A DNA stretch of 47,998 nucleotides from a virus. The stretch covers positions 1 through 47,998 of IMG/VR virus record IMGVR_UViG_3300046796_000589. One strand, written 5' to 3'. Position numbers and translations under genes: made by a program. The notes below the pieces were generated by a model. That model saw only the letters and a list, made by a program, of their open reading frames with translations. It ran no database searches and was not told the DNA's origin. Of this stretch, positions 24,675 to 33,664 are shown in pieces (positions within the stretch are counted from its first letter, which is position 1; each line of letters begins with the position of its first letter).

Positions 24675-24830
24675 TCCGCTCAGCTGACCTCTCACGAGAT
24701 AAGCGGTCGACGGGCGACCCTCCAAAAGACCCGCGCGGACAGCTAGGCCGCCAGGCTCCCGAAGCCTAACCGAGCGCTCTGCAACGAAGCCATTCGTTGT
24801 CCCAGCCAGGTTTCCCTTCGGAGGTCCGCG
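24675..24830 (+). promoter_or_regulatory. Structured 5' leader of the major capsid gene
   Basis: The leader can fold as a closed multibranch structure. CGCGGAC (24734-24740) pairs with GTCCGCG (24824-24830), which ends at the base before the start codon. Inside it are AGGCT-CCCGA-AGCCT (24753-24767) and CAACGAA-GCCA-TTCGTTG (24782-24799). The ribosome-binding site GGAGG (24820-24824) touches the closing stem. This may control capsid translation or stabilise the mRNA. No known riboswitch class is recognised. Confidence 0.4.
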
Positions 24831-26120
24831 ATGTCGGACATTACGTTTGCAACGAATTTCCTCAACATCTCGTATGTCGAGGGCGATCTCGCCCATCAAG
24901 CTAGCGTCCGCGCCAACCCGTCGATCAAGCTCTTCCAGATCAAGGAAGCCGGCGGCGCGTCCGTAGAGTCCCGGTTCATGCTCCGCGGTGCGGCAGGCAT
25001 GAGCGGCAACCTCACCGACGCTCAGGCCATCGCGGCGCAAAACAAGAACGGCCGGCACTACCGCTGGCAAGTCCCGTTCGGCAAGACGCGCGGCTCGTTC
25101 CGCGTCCCCTACGAGGACATCATCCAGTCCAAGCTCTCCGAGGCCGCAGAGGCGCAAGCCCTCGAGCTCGAGATGGAGAAGGGCCTCGCCGAGTGCGGGA
25201 GCAAGCTGGTCCAGCTGCTCTTTGGGCGCTCGGGTCTCGCAGGCGGTCTCGGCACCTACGTCGAGACGGCATCGAGCCCCTACCCGACCTTTGCGATCCG
25301 CTTCACGGATCCGTCCGATGCGCGCAACTTCCAGCCCGGTGACAACGTGGTCATCGCCGCCGGCACGGGCGAGTCGTCGCAGTCCCTCGTGGGGGACGTC
25401 GGCTATGTGCTCGACGCCGACGTGGAAGACGGCTTCATTCGGGTTGCGGCCCTCGCCGATCCGGACACGGCAGCCAACCCTGGCGGCTGGGTGGGCGGCA
25501 CCGCCTACTACGTGTTCAACCTCGGGCTCACGGGCAACGGCGAGCAGGAGGACATCATCGTCCCCCTGGAAGCCTACCTCCCCAGCTCGCGCGCGAACGA
25601 CACCTTCCTCGGGGTGGCCCGGTCGGACTCGGCCACGCTCTCTGGGGCACGCCTCAGCTCTAACGAGGCCGTCGGCAGCATCGTCGCACGGGTGAAGCGC
25701 CTCATCGCCAAGATGCGGTCTCGATACACCGACATGGCCAAGGGCGCGACGAAATGCGTTCTGAACGCCGAGGACTTCGGCACGGCGGACGAGGAGCTCA
25801 CTGCTCAGCTGCAGCGCTCGCCGGCGACCAAGACCGAGGACGGCTTCATGTCGATCACGATCAACACCGCCAACGGGGCCACCGAGTTGATCAGCGAGCC
25901 GTACAAGAACAAGGGCTCGGGGTTCATTCTGTCGCCCGATTCGCTGAAGCTCTACTCGGCCCTGGGCGGCGGCAAGCTGCTCGATCTGGTGAAATTCCCC
26001 GGCGGGCAGGTCACTCGATCCATGGAAGGGTCGAACGATTTCGAGGTGAGGACGTTCTCGTCCCTCGCCAACACCATTGGCTTCCCCGGGTCGCACGCGC
26101 GCGTCAACACCGCCGCCTAA
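24831..26120 (+). CDS. Major capsid protein
   Basis: 429 residues behind GGAGG. The N-terminal DITFATNFLNISYVEGDLAHQASVRANPSIKLFQI is followed by an arm-like segment. A long spine-like helix (YEDIIQSKLSEAAEAQALELEMEKGLAECGSKLVQLLFG) comes next. The centre is beta-rich, and helical/beta A-domain-like parts lie toward the C-terminus (AVGSIVARVKRLIAKMRSRYTDMAKGATKCVLN). This is the layout of an HK97-fold capsid subunit of podoviral size. The strong promoter, dedicated leader and two small virion-type genes downstream support the call. No protease gene is seen nearby, so maturation cleavage is uncertain. Confidence 0.75.
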   Translation: MSDITFATNFLNISYVEGDLAHQASVRANPSIKLFQIKEAGGASVESRFMLRGAAGMSGNLTDAQAIAAQNKNGRHYRWQVPFGKTRGSFRVPYEDIIQSKLSEAAEAQALELEMEKGLAECGSKLVQLLFGRSGLAGGLGTYVETASSPYPTFAIRFTDPSDARNFQPGDNVVIAAGTGESSQSLVGDVGYVLDADVEDGFIRVAALADPDTAANPGGWVGGTAYYVFNLGLTGNGEQEDIIVPLEAYLPSSRANDTFLGVARSDSATLSGARLSSNEAVGSIVARVKRLIAKMRSRYTDMAKGATKCVLNAEDFGTADEELTAQLQRSPATKTEDGFMSITINTANGATELISEPYKNKGSGFILSPDSLKLYSALGGGKLLDLVKFPGGQVTRSMEGSNDFEVRTFSSLANTIGFPGSHARVNTAA

Positions 26121-26151
26121 TCTCAGGCCTCCCTGAACTGAAAGGAAGACC

Positions 26152-26544
26152 ATGAGTGGAACAGCAGGCGTAGGGACTCCGGTCCGTTCGAGCGGCAAGA
26201 GCGCCGACTTCTGGACCCTCGAGTACACGTACTCGGGGGCCACCGGGGAGGTTACGCTCGACACCGCCCAGAGCGACCGGGACCCCGGTATCGCCACTCC
26301 CGTCGTGGACGGGGCATCGACCGGCATCACCAACATCACCTTCCCCAAGTCCCTCCGGGCCTGGGTCATGCACTGCTCGATCGAGGCCCCGACGGCGGGC
26401 ACCGCCGAGCAGATCGCGCGGGTGGGCGACATGAGCGCCACCGCAGGCACGTGCAAAATCGTGGTCCTCTCGGACGCTCTCGCGCTCGAAGAGGGGACCC
26501 AAGACGCCCGAGTGCGGCTCACCCTGAAGCTCGAGCGCCCCTAA
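26152..26544 (+). CDS. Small virion protein, possible capsid decoration
   Basis: 130 residues behind AAAGGAAG. It is rich in Gly, Thr, Ala and Ser, with regular beta strands (FWTLEYTYSGATGEVTLDTA, GITNITFPKSLRAWVMHCSI) and no helices of note. Its position, size and composition directly after the capsid gene suit a decoration or cement protein. This is position-based inference with no recognised family. Confidence 0.5.
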   Translation: MSGTAGVGTPVRSSGKSADFWTLEYTYSGATGEVTLDTAQSDRDPGIATPVVDGASTGITNITFPKSLRAWVMHCSIEAPTAGTAEQIARVGDMSATAGTCKIVVLSDALALEEGTQDARVRLTLKLERP

Positions 26545-26574
26545 CCCCCTCTCTCTTCCTCTGGAGTTTTCCCC

Positions 26575-27456
26575 ATGGCTGCAACACTGACCTGGAAAAC
26601 GGGCGATTTCGACCCGTACACCCGAGACCAAGCTGCGCTCTATCAAAAGCTCGCCTACGCCTTCCTCGGTGTGGGCACGGCCGCGCAGCGCGCGACGGCC
26701 CAAGCCGAAGTCCTGAAGCAACCGGACTTCAAGGCTGAGGTCCAAGCGACGACCGACACGAGCAACCTGCAAGCCGTCGACTTGACGGACGAGGGTGTCA
26801 CATTCCCCTCCCGGACCATCCGGGAGATCCGTCTTCGGTCCTGGTGCTTGACGGACAACGACACGTATTTCTACGAGACCGTAGAGAGCGTGCTCGGCGG
26901 GACCACCCCGGTGCTGCTCGGTCAGAAGATCGTCAACGGCTGGAGCGAGCAGAACGGCACCGCGTTCGATCTCGGACGGGTGCACTTTGCCGCGACCATC
27001 ACGGCGCTCACCACCATCACGACGATCTTCGCCTCCAAGGGCCTGGCCTTGAGCGACATCGCCAGCGGCGTTGCCGATCTCGTGGTGCCACAAAACCGGC
27101 TCATCCTGAACAAGGGCTGCACGCTGGACGCAACGCTGGTGAGCGTGACGGCGGCGGGCGTGAATGTGGCCATCAACTACACCAACCTCGACGGGCTCGG
27201 CGCGGGCACCGGCGCGGTGGTGTTCTGGGAAGGCTTTACGACGACCGACGTGCTCACCGATGACCCGAAGGTCGGCACGCGCTTGGATCTCGCGTTCGAG
27301 ATCTGGCCCCCGCACAACCATCGCCTGGTCATGAACTCGAACAACGTCGAGGTGCAGGTGACGGCCGTCAACGCCAACATCAACGACGACAATTTGAAGC
27401 ACTACGTCGAGGTGTTCGTGGGCAAGGCCGAAAAGCAGGGGTACTCGGCGGTCTAA
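26575..27456 (+). CDS. Virion-type structural protein (293 aa)
   Basis: 293 residues in the capsid operon, ending just before a strong terminator. A helical N-terminus (DQAALYQKLAYAFLGVGTAAQRATAQAEVL) precedes a beta-rich body with many Thr, Val and Asn (LTTITTIFASKGLALSD, VTAAGVNVAINYTNLDGLG, NNVEVQVTAVNANIND). It is probably a head or vertex protein made in high amount, judged from operon position. No catalytic motif and no recognised family. Confidence 0.5.
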   Translation: MAATLTWKTGDFDPYTRDQAALYQKLAYAFLGVGTAAQRATAQAEVLKQPDFKAEVQATTDTSNLQAVDLTDEGVTFPSRTIREIRLRSWCLTDNDTYFYETVESVLGGTTPVLLGQKIVNGWSEQNGTAFDLGRVHFAATITALTTITTIFASKGLALSDIASGVADLVVPQNRLILNKGCTLDATLVSVTAAGVNVAINYTNLDGLGAGTGAVVFWEGFTTTDVLTDDPKVGTRLDLAFEIWPPHNHRLVMNSNNVEVQVTAVNANINDDNLKHYVEVFVGKAEKQGYSAV

Positions 27457-27462
27457 GCTTTC

Positions 27463-27513
27463 CGCGGGCGGCCCCGTTTACTCGCCTTTTCTGGGCCGCC
27501 CGCGTGAATTTTT
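27463..27513 (+). terminator. Intrinsic terminator of the capsid operon
   Basis: CGCGGGCGGCCC (27463-27474) pairs perfectly over 12 bp with GGGCCGCCCGCG (27493-27504) around an 18-nt loop and is followed by TGAATTTTT. It ends the capsid transcript and separates it from the glycosyltransferase genes. Confidence 0.85.
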
Positions 27514-27537
27514 GAAGGCGAGAGCAAAGGCGACACC

Positions 27538-28566
27538 ATGAAAATCTGCTGCACGGTGCTACTCGGACCCGGCTCCGAGTCCATCGTTGGGGACGCGATC
27601 GCGTCGGTCAAAAATCAGGTCGACGAGTTCCTGCTCATCGAGAGCGGCGGCGGAGACGGCGCGTTCCTCGCGGCCACGGCAGCCGTCGGGGACGGGTCCC
27701 TTTGCGCGGTGCCATTCTGCTGGCTCGGAGACTACGGCGCAGCGAGGCAATTTGCGCTCGAGCAAGCCCGGCACATGGGTTTCGACTACGCGCTCACGCT
27801 CGATCCCGACGAGCGCATCGCGCTTGGCCCGGACTTTCGCGCCGTAATTGAGCGCCACCCCGAGGCGGACGTCTGGATCCTGCCCGACCGGGACACGGGA
27901 TATTTCAAGGAACGGATCATCCGCACGGACACCCAAGCCTTTTGGCACGGCAAGGTCTGCGAATTCCTCGATGGCCGAGACGTCGCAGGCTCCCGCCTTC
28001 CCGGGCACTTTTGGGAACTCCCCAAAGACGAGAGCGGGGAGCGCCGGCGCTGGGAGCGCGGGGTCACGGCCTGCACCGAGATGATCGAATCGGGGGACGA
28101 CTGCTACCGCTGGAGACGCCACCGGGGAACGTGCCTCATGGGGCTCGGCAGGCAAGCAGAAGCCCGGGCGGACTATGAGGCGGCCTTGCCCCTGGCGTTG
28201 AACTCCCACGAGACGGCCTGGATGCGGTATCTGCTCTGCGAGCAGTACGTGCTCGAAGGCAGGCCCGGGGACGCGCGCGAGCTCGCGGCGAAGGGCCTCG
28301 CCGACCATGCCGGCTTCATTCCGGAGTTCGGCTGGATCCTGGCCTACACCGATCAGGAAACCAACCCGCAGAACGCGTCGCGCTGGGCGCAGCTGGTGAC
28401 CTCGGCGCCGTCCGATCGGACGCGGGTGGGCTTTCGCGGGCAGAAGTGCCAGCAGGGCGCGCGCCAGCTGTTGCAGGCTCTGCATGGTGCCCAGCCCGAG
28501 GAACTGCCCCGCCCGGGCGTCACCGTGCGCCCGCTGCATACGCCGAGCCTGGGGGCGCTCCAGTGA
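27538..28566 (+). CDS. Family 2 glycosyltransferase with TPR-like C-terminus
   Basis: 342 residues behind AAAGGCGA. MKICCTVLLGPGSESIVGDAIASVKNQVDEFLLIESGGGD is a GT-A nucleotide-sugar fold opening. DPDER (D89 and D91) supplies the metal-binding D-x-D. GYFKERIIRTDTQAFWHGKVCEFL follows as in family 2 enzymes. From about residue 200, repeated helix pairs (RHRGTCLMGLGRQAEARADYEAAL, YLLCEQYVLEGRPGDARELAAKGL) look like TPR units. Such phage enzymes add sugars to virion or host targets. It forms a pair with the methyltransferase behind it (GTGA overlap), within the virion genes and right after a terminator. Confidence 0.8.
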   Translation: MKICCTVLLGPGSESIVGDAIASVKNQVDEFLLIESGGGDGAFLAATAAVGDGSLCAVPFCWLGDYGAARQFALEQARHMGFDYALTLDPDERIALGPDFRAVIERHPEADVWILPDRDTGYFKERIIRTDTQAFWHGKVCEFLDGRDVAGSRLPGHFWELPKDESGERRRWERGVTACTEMIESGDDCYRWRRHRGTCLMGLGRQAEARADYEAALPLALNSHETAWMRYLLCEQYVLEGRPGDARELAAKGLADHAGFIPEFGWILAYTDQETNPQNASRWAQLVTSAPSDRTRVGFRGQKCQQGARQLLQALHGAQPEELPRPGVTVRPLHTPSLGALQ

Positions 28567-29204
28567 CCAACATCCTCTCGCTCGGGGTAACGGTGCCGCT
28601 ACAGGAGAGATTCTCGGAGGTGATCCGGGACAGTCTCACCCGAGGCAAGTATGAGCGGGCCGAGTGCGATGCGCTCGATCGCCTGTTGGTCGACGGAGAC
28701 CGGGTTCTAGAACTCGGCGGTGGCCTCGGGCTCGTCGCGGTTCGGTGCGCCCGGCGTCTCGGTGCACAACGGGTCCTCACGGTCGAGGCCGATCCTCAAA
28801 TGCTCCCGGTCCTCCAGGAGACCTTTCACGCCAACCACATTTATCCCGCCGTGCTCATCGGGGCCGTGAGCGCCGACGGCGGGGACCGCTGGCTCGAGCG
28901 CGCCCCGCATCTCTGGAGCACCAAGACCCATCTGGGCCACGAGGGCACCGAGCGGGTGGGCGGCACCAGGCTCTCGACCCTCATCGAGTGGCACCAGCCG
29001 ACGGTGCTGGTGGTGGACATCGAGGGGGGAGAAAAGCACCTCGCCCCAACGGAACTACCCGGGGTGCGGGCGGTGCTCATCGAGTGCCACTCGCGCGCGG
29101 ACAAGCTCGCGGTCGATGAATGGCTCATCCCGCTCGGATTTGATCGGAACGGCGATACGCCGAACCGGCTGCGACTCTACGAAAGGACCCTCCATGGCTG
29201 CTGA
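28563..29204 (+). CDS. FkbM-family SAM methyltransferase
   Basis: 213 residues from GTG 28563. The SAM-binding motif VLELGGGLGLVAVRCARRLG with the acidic VLTVEADP lies at residues 48-78. RLSTLIEWHQPTVLVVDIEGGE and VRAVLIECHSRA fit the FkbM group, which often O-methylates sugars. It overlaps the glycosyltransferase by 4 bp, so the pair could build and cap a glycan on a virion protein. The acceptor is unknown. Its end overlaps the next gene. Confidence 0.75.
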   Translation: MTNILSLGVTVPLQERFSEVIRDSLTRGKYERAECDALDRLLVDGDRVLELGGGLGLVAVRCARRLGAQRVLTVEADPQMLPVLQETFHANHIYPAVLIGAVSADGGDRWLERAPHLWSTKTHLGHEGTERVGGTRLSTLIEWHQPTVLVVDIEGGEKHLAPTELPGVRAVLIECHSRADKLAVDEWLIPLGFDRNGDTPNRLRLYERTLHGC

Positions 29205-29457
29205 TCCCAAGATGTACGACGATATGGCCCTCGAGGAACAGGGCGAGTCCGCGGACGAAGAGGACGCGGAGAAGGCCGCGGGCGCCGAGGATCTGGACGA
29301 GACGTTCAAAATGCACGCCGAGGCGGCCGGCATGGACACGCCGGAGAAGATGGAGGCCTTCAAAATGGCCATCGAGCGGTGCGTCGATCTGCGGGACGAG
29401 AAGGCCTACGGCCCCGGCGAGGAGCCCACGGCCGACGAGGACACGGACGAGGCCTAA
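29194..29457 (+). CDS. Small acidic protein
   Basis: 87 residues from ATG 29194, behind GAAAGGA. It is very acidic (MALEEQGESADEEDAEKAAG, GEEPTADEDTDEA) with a central helix (KMEAFKMAIERCVDL). It ends in TAATG, shared with the next gene. Acidic partners of this size occur beside head-tail connector genes, but the function cannot be read from the sequence. Confidence 0.55.
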   Translation: MAADPKMYDDMALEEQGESADEEDAEKAAGAEDLDETFKMHAEAAGMDTPEKMEAFKMAIERCVDLRDEKAYGPGEEPTADEDTDEA

Positions 29458-30191
29458 TGCCGCTCACCCGGGCACTGTCTGCGGTCCTGAACCGCTGCGT
29501 CAAGATGGCCGACATCGTGCTCGGCACGGGCACCTCTGCCCGTCATGAGACCGACGACGCGATCTCTTACGTCAACGACAGCTACCGGGCGCTGCAGACG
29601 TTCCTCGTGACGAGGGGCTTTGATTACTACCTGGTGGAGACCTCCCTCGCATCTCTCCCCACGTCCCGCGCGGACACCAACGAGCAGTATTCGCTCATCG
29701 ACTGGCCCTCGGGGGCGGTGAGCATCAAGCGCATCGATGTTTACTCCGACGGGGAGTGGACGGAGCTCGACCGGCGGGACTGGACGACCCTTCGGAGCGA
29801 GTACCGATCGGGGCAGGCCTCGGGGCACCGGAGGCCTCTGGTCTACGCGCCCAAGAGCCACGGCACGGTGACGACGACGACGTTCACCGCGGGCAAGATC
29901 GCGCTCGCGCCCTTCAGCTCGAACGGCACCTACAAGATCTCCTACCTGCCCGAGTGGACGGACATCACGACCACGACGCATCTGTTTCTCTTCCCGGACG
30001 AGCTCTGCTGCCAATGGCTCATCTGGGATTTCGTCGCGAAGATTTCCATCCGGGACCGGGACAAGCAAGGCCAGCACAATGATTCGGTCGTGGAACGGGC
30101 CCGGATCGAGGCCTTGATCGGTCACCACGTGCCCAGCGTCGTAGGTACGGGCCCACTGAGCGTCCAGCGCAGTCCGAGCTACAACCGATGA
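29457..30191 (+). CDS. Putative head-tail connector/adaptor protein
   Basis: 244 residues from ATG 29457. The N-terminus (LSAVLNRCVKMADIVLGTG, TDDAISYVNDSYRALQTFLV) resembles phage adaptor proteins, where an opening helical bundle with a Y-x-N-x-x-YR motif binds the portal. The middle is beta-rich (YSLIDWPSGAVSIKRIDVYS, ISYLPEWTDITTTTHLFLFP), and the C-terminus is a helix. Position between the virion-modification pair and the fibre genes suits a connector. Similarity is at pattern level only. Confidence 0.5.
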   Translation: MPLTRALSAVLNRCVKMADIVLGTGTSARHETDDAISYVNDSYRALQTFLVTRGFDYYLVETSLASLPTSRADTNEQYSLIDWPSGAVSIKRIDVYSDGEWTELDRRDWTTLRSEYRSGQASGHRRPLVYAPKSHGTVTTTTFTAGKIALAPFSSNGTYKISYLPEWTDITTTTHLFLFPDELCCQWLIWDFVAKISIRDRDKQGQHNDSVVERARIEALIGHHVPSVVGTGPLSVQRSPSYNR

Positions 30192-30982
30192 AGACCCGGC
30201 ACCGCAGAACCAACGTCGCCCAGCAATCGGGGTTCGATCCGCGCAGCATCCCGGAGGTGGCGGCGGGCTATTGGTGGACTGCCAGCCAGGCGACGGGGCT
30301 CGGCACGACGGGTTTCGTCGTGCCCGAGGGCAACGGCAAGACGGTGGGCAATCTCGTGCAAGCCACCATCGCGAGCCAGCCCACGCGCCTGAGTGAACTC
30401 GGTGGGGTGCAGTTCCGGATGCGAAATGCTGCCGACTCCAACCCGAGCCTGCTCGGCACGGCGGCTGCGTTTCAAGCGGGGTGGACCGGGGCGACCTACG
30501 TCGCGGGGTGGTTCCGGCTGCCGGCGGGGACGCCTACCGGCAACGGCGCGTTGCTGCAGCACAACACTAGCACCGGCAGCCAAAACCGCATCAACATCGC
30601 CATAGCGGCGGGGCAGGTCAACGGCAACGTCTCCACGGACGGAGCGGCGATCGTCAATAACGGATACGCTACCGCCGTGTTCGCGGATCTGGGTTGGCAC
30701 TGGTGCGAGTCGCTATTTTTTGCGGTGGGCGCAGGCAACACCGACCGCTTGAAGCAGTTCATCGACTTCACGGAGATCGCGCGATCCGCCGGGGTGGGCA
30801 CGATACCGACGAGCATTTTCAACGCCACGGCCAAAATCGGGATCGCGTGCCGGTTCCAGGGCGCCCTCGCCAACGTCGACACCACCGACTGGGCCGCGGC
30901 CTTCTACTGCAACGGCATCCCCTCTCTCGCCAACCGGCAACGGCTCGCCAACGGGACGAGACCCATCGCGGCGTTGCTCTGA
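30188..30982 (+). CDS. Lectin-like virion protein (fibre-associated)
   Basis: 264 residues from ATG 30188 (ATGA overlap). It is rich in Gly, Ala, Thr and Asn with regular strands, such as GATYVAGWFRLPAGTPTGNGALLQH, NRINIAIAAGQVNGNVSTDG, and LGWHWCESLFFAVGAGNTDRL. These look like a ConA/LamG-type jelly-roll that could bind carbohydrate. The basic N-terminus (KTRHRRTNVAQQSG) could be an attachment peptide. It sits directly before the long fibre gene and probably joins the tail tip or capsid fibre. Confidence 0.5.
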   Translation: MKTRHRRTNVAQQSGFDPRSIPEVAAGYWWTASQATGLGTTGFVVPEGNGKTVGNLVQATIASQPTRLSELGGVQFRMRNAADSNPSLLGTAAAFQAGWTGATYVAGWFRLPAGTPTGNGALLQHNTSTGSQNRINIAIAAGQVNGNVSTDGAAIVNNGYATAVFADLGWHWCESLFFAVGAGNTDRLKQFIDFTEIARSAGVGTIPTSIFNATAKIGIACRFQGALANVDTTDWAAAFYCNGIPSLANRQRLANGTRPIAALL

Positions 30983-31003
30983 GCACCCACCACCGATAGG
31001 CCC

Positions 31004-33664
31004 ATGGCTGCCCGGTTCCGACCTCCGCGCGACGTCCCGTTCATCGGGGCGGATGCTCTCTCGCAGGCGCGCTTTAGCGCGTGGCTGCGGGTCGCGCTTT
31101 CGGAGATCGCCGAGGACCTGGCGCAAATCTCCGCCGTCGATCCGCCGGGCACGGTGGCGCAAGAACGGATCGAGCTGCCCGCCGGGGGCCAGCGCCGCGT
31201 CTCGCCCTCGTCCGCGGGTTTGGCGGTGGTGTTGCCGTGCCCTCAACCAGAGAACGCTGGAGCCATCTCGCGGATTTTCATCGAAAACCCCACCGGACAG
31301 GTAACGGTGGTGGCAGCGCCGGGGACGGGACCCGACGGCAAGATCTTCCAGCCGACGATCAACGGATCATCGCGAGCGACGTTCTCTCTGCCCGGGGTGG
31401 TGACGTTCCATTCCAACGGCTCATCGGACTGGACGACACAAGTCGAGGCCCCGAGCGAGACCGCGGCCTCGGCGGCCACGACCGCGCTCGTCGATAGCCT
31501 GGGAGCTCAATACGTCCTCGGGGCGGCTCATCCGAGCCTGCCTGACGGCAGAGTCGCAACGGACTCCACCGAGATCGATGCGGTACTCACCTCCGCCGGG
31601 GTCATTAGCTGGGCGCTGAATGTCGCCAGCGTAGTCCTCGGCAAGCTGCAGAACATCGCCACCCAGCGGCTCATCGGGCGCAACACCGCGGGATCGGGAG
31701 CGCCCGAACAAATCACCGTCCATCAGGCGCTCGACTGGATCGTTTCCGACGAGTGGGGCTTCGACGGTTCAGACGATGCCGTGTCCCTGGGCAACGTCTA
31801 TCAGAAGGAGCGGACCGATAGTTTCAGCGTCTCGGCGTGGGTCAAGACAGGTCTCCCGGCGATCACTGGAACGACGGACTTCATGGTCCTGTCGAATGTA
31901 GATTCGACGGCAAATAACCGCGGCTGGTCGTTCTATATTCACAATGACGGTAAGCCCCATCTCAAACTAACCAACGTCATCAATACGAATGATCTCGACA
32001 TCAGCGGCGATGCCGTCGCCAACGATGGTCAGCTCCACCACATCGTGGCCACCTACGGTGGCGCCAGCACCCCCGCGAGCGTGCAGCTGTACATGGACGG
32101 GGTTTTGCTCGTCAAGACCACCATCCTCACCTCGCTAACGCAGACGATCGTCGCAGCGGGTAACGCCCTCCGGATTGGACGGTTCGGCGCGAGCTCGAGC
32201 TTCTTCTTCCCGGGGGTCATCAGTTACGTCAGCGTCTGGGGCTCGGCGCTATCGGCAGCCAACGTCACCACGCTCTACAATTCCGGAGTGCGGGGCAACG
32301 AGGCCGCCGTCGGGACACCCCAGAGCCTGTGGAAACTCGACGCCACCGATGTGACCGGAGCGAGCGGGATCGTCGATTATGGCTCGGGGAGCTTCGAGGG
32401 CACCACAGAAGGTGGGCTCACGAACGGGGTCCGGCCAGGCTCCGTCGCCGTCCGCGGAGCGACGGACTGGGACGTCCTCCAGCCCGGAGCGAAGGGCGCG
32501 GCGCTACTGTCCACGGGCGGCAACACGGTGCCGTCTTTCGGGGCACTAGACCTCTCTGCCATCGAACCGCAGTCCGCCAACAGCCTCCCAGCGAACGCCA
32601 CCGCAAGCCAATCGGTGATGAGCGCGCTGTCCGTTGGCACCAACACGGTCGTCGGCAGAGTCGCGGGCAACATCGTGGCCGCGGCCCTGGTCAACGCGCA
32701 GGTAGACGCGGCGGCGGCCATCGCGCTCAGCAAGCTGGCGACGCAGAGCGCCAACACGGTCGTCGCCAACGCTACGAGCGGCACGGCGGTCCCGACGGCC
32801 GTTGCCGTTGGGACCAATACGGTACTCGGGCGCGTCGCGGGCAACATCGTGGCCGCTACGCTCGTCAATGCGCAGATCGCGACCAATACGATCACCGCCA
32901 CGACGCAAGCGCAGATGGTGGCCAACACCGTCAAGAGCAACGCCACCGCGGGCACGGCCAACGAATCTGATTTAGCAGTTGGCACCAACACGGTCGTCGG
33001 CAGAGTCGCGGGCAACATCGTGGCCGCGGCCCTGGTCAATGCGCAGGTAGACGCGGCGGCGGCCATCGCGCTCAGCAAGCTGGCGACGCAAGCGGCGGAC
33101 TCGTTCGTTGGGAACTTCACCAATGCCGTGGCCGTGCCCACCGCGCGCGCGGGGACCTCGGTCGCAGGCACGGGTCTCACCTACACGACGGGGGGCACGC
33201 TCAGCGTCTCGGTGCCTCTGAGCGACGGCGACAAGGGAGACATCACCGTTGCGTCTAGCGGAGCGAGCTGGACGCTCGATGCAGGCACGGTGACTCCCGC
33301 CAAACTCGCCGTCCTCGCCAGCAGCATCGGCGCCGTCTTCACCATCTTTGTTACGGCCACAGCAGGCACCCCGGGCAGCGCGGACGACGTCACCATCTAC
33401 TCGAGCAACGCGCCGTTTGCGTTCCGGATCCTGGATGTGACCTGGCTCGACTCGACCGCCATTGCGCTCGCCACGGTGCAGTTGCGCGATACCTCCGGCG
33501 GCGGCGGATCGGCGCTATCGAGCGCGCTCACGGCCGCGGTGACCGGCACCGCGCGCAACAACGACACCCAGACGCGCACCGTGGCCGCCAACGGGAGCGT
33601 ATTTCTGCGGCGTTCCGATCAAGGGGTGGCCGGGGATCTGGTCATCCTCGCCGTCCGGACGTAG
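31004..33664 (+). CDS. Tail fibre with LamG/ConA-like domain and internal repeats
   Basis: 886 residues. The N-terminus (1-60) is helical and may attach to the virion. Residues about 250-430 form a laminin-G/concanavalin-like domain (GFDGSDDAVSLG...DSFSVSAWVKTG..., LHHIVATYGG, VQLYMDGVLLVKT, LRIGRFG). Residues 540-690 carry repeats of VGTNTVVGRVAGNIVAAALV, and the DNA of two of these is 113 bp long with one mismatch. The C-terminus (720-886) is Thr/Ser/Ala-rich and beta-rich. The shape is that of a receptor-binding fibre. The sugar-binding target is not visible. Confidence 0.7.
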   Translation: MAARFRPPRDVPFIGADALSQARFSAWLRVALSEIAEDLAQISAVDPPGTVAQERIELPAGGQRRVSPSSAGLAVVLPCPQPENAGAISRIFIENPTGQVTVVAAPGTGPDGKIFQPTINGSSRATFSLPGVVTFHSNGSSDWTTQVEAPSETAASAATTALVDSLGAQYVLGAAHPSLPDGRVATDSTEIDAVLTSAGVISWALNVASVVLGKLQNIATQRLIGRNTAGSGAPEQITVHQALDWIVSDEWGFDGSDDAVSLGNVYQKERTDSFSVSAWVKTGLPAITGTTDFMVLSNVDSTANNRGWSFYIHNDGKPHLKLTNVINTNDLDISGDAVANDGQLHHIVATYGGASTPASVQLYMDGVLLVKTTILTSLTQTIVAAGNALRIGRFGASSSFFFPGVISYVSVWGSALSAANVTTLYNSGVRGNEAAVGTPQSLWKLDATDVTGASGIVDYGSGSFEGTTEGGLTNGVRPGSVAVRGATDWDVLQPGAKGAALLSTGGNTVPSFGALDLSAIEPQSANSLPANATASQSVMSALSVGTNTVVGRVAGNIVAAALVNAQVDAAAAIALSKLATQSANTVVANATSGTAVPTAVAVGTNTVLGRVAGNIVAATLVNAQIATNTITATTQAQMVANTVKSNATAGTANESDLAVGTNTVVGRVAGNIVAAALVNAQVDAAAAIALSKLATQAADSFVGNFTNAVAVPTARAGTSVAGTGLTYTTGGTLSVSVPLSDGDKGDITVASSGASWTLDAGTVTPAKLAVLASSIGAVFTIFVTATAGTPGSADDVTIYSSNAPFAFRILDVTWLDSTAIALATVQLRDTSGGGGSALSSALTAAVTGTARNNDTQTRTVAANGSVFLRRSDQGVAGDLVILAVRT
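32633..32745 (+). repeat. Direct repeat, copy 1, in the fibre gene
   Basis: A 113-bp segment repeated at 32978-33090 with one difference (32695 versus 33040), offset by 345 bp, a multiple of three. A diverged partial copy is seen near 32810-32880. Confidence 0.9.
32978..33090 (+). repeat. Direct repeat, copy 2, in the fibre gene
   Basis: Near-identical partner of 32633-32745. The near-perfect synonymous positions indicate recent duplication or gene conversion. Recombination between copies would delete 115 codons in frame. Confidence 0.9.

Noticed and set aside
24675-24830. Known riboswitch or tRNA-like element in the capsid leader
   Set aside because: No tRNA cloverleaf or known aptamer consensus could be matched; only hairpins are supported.
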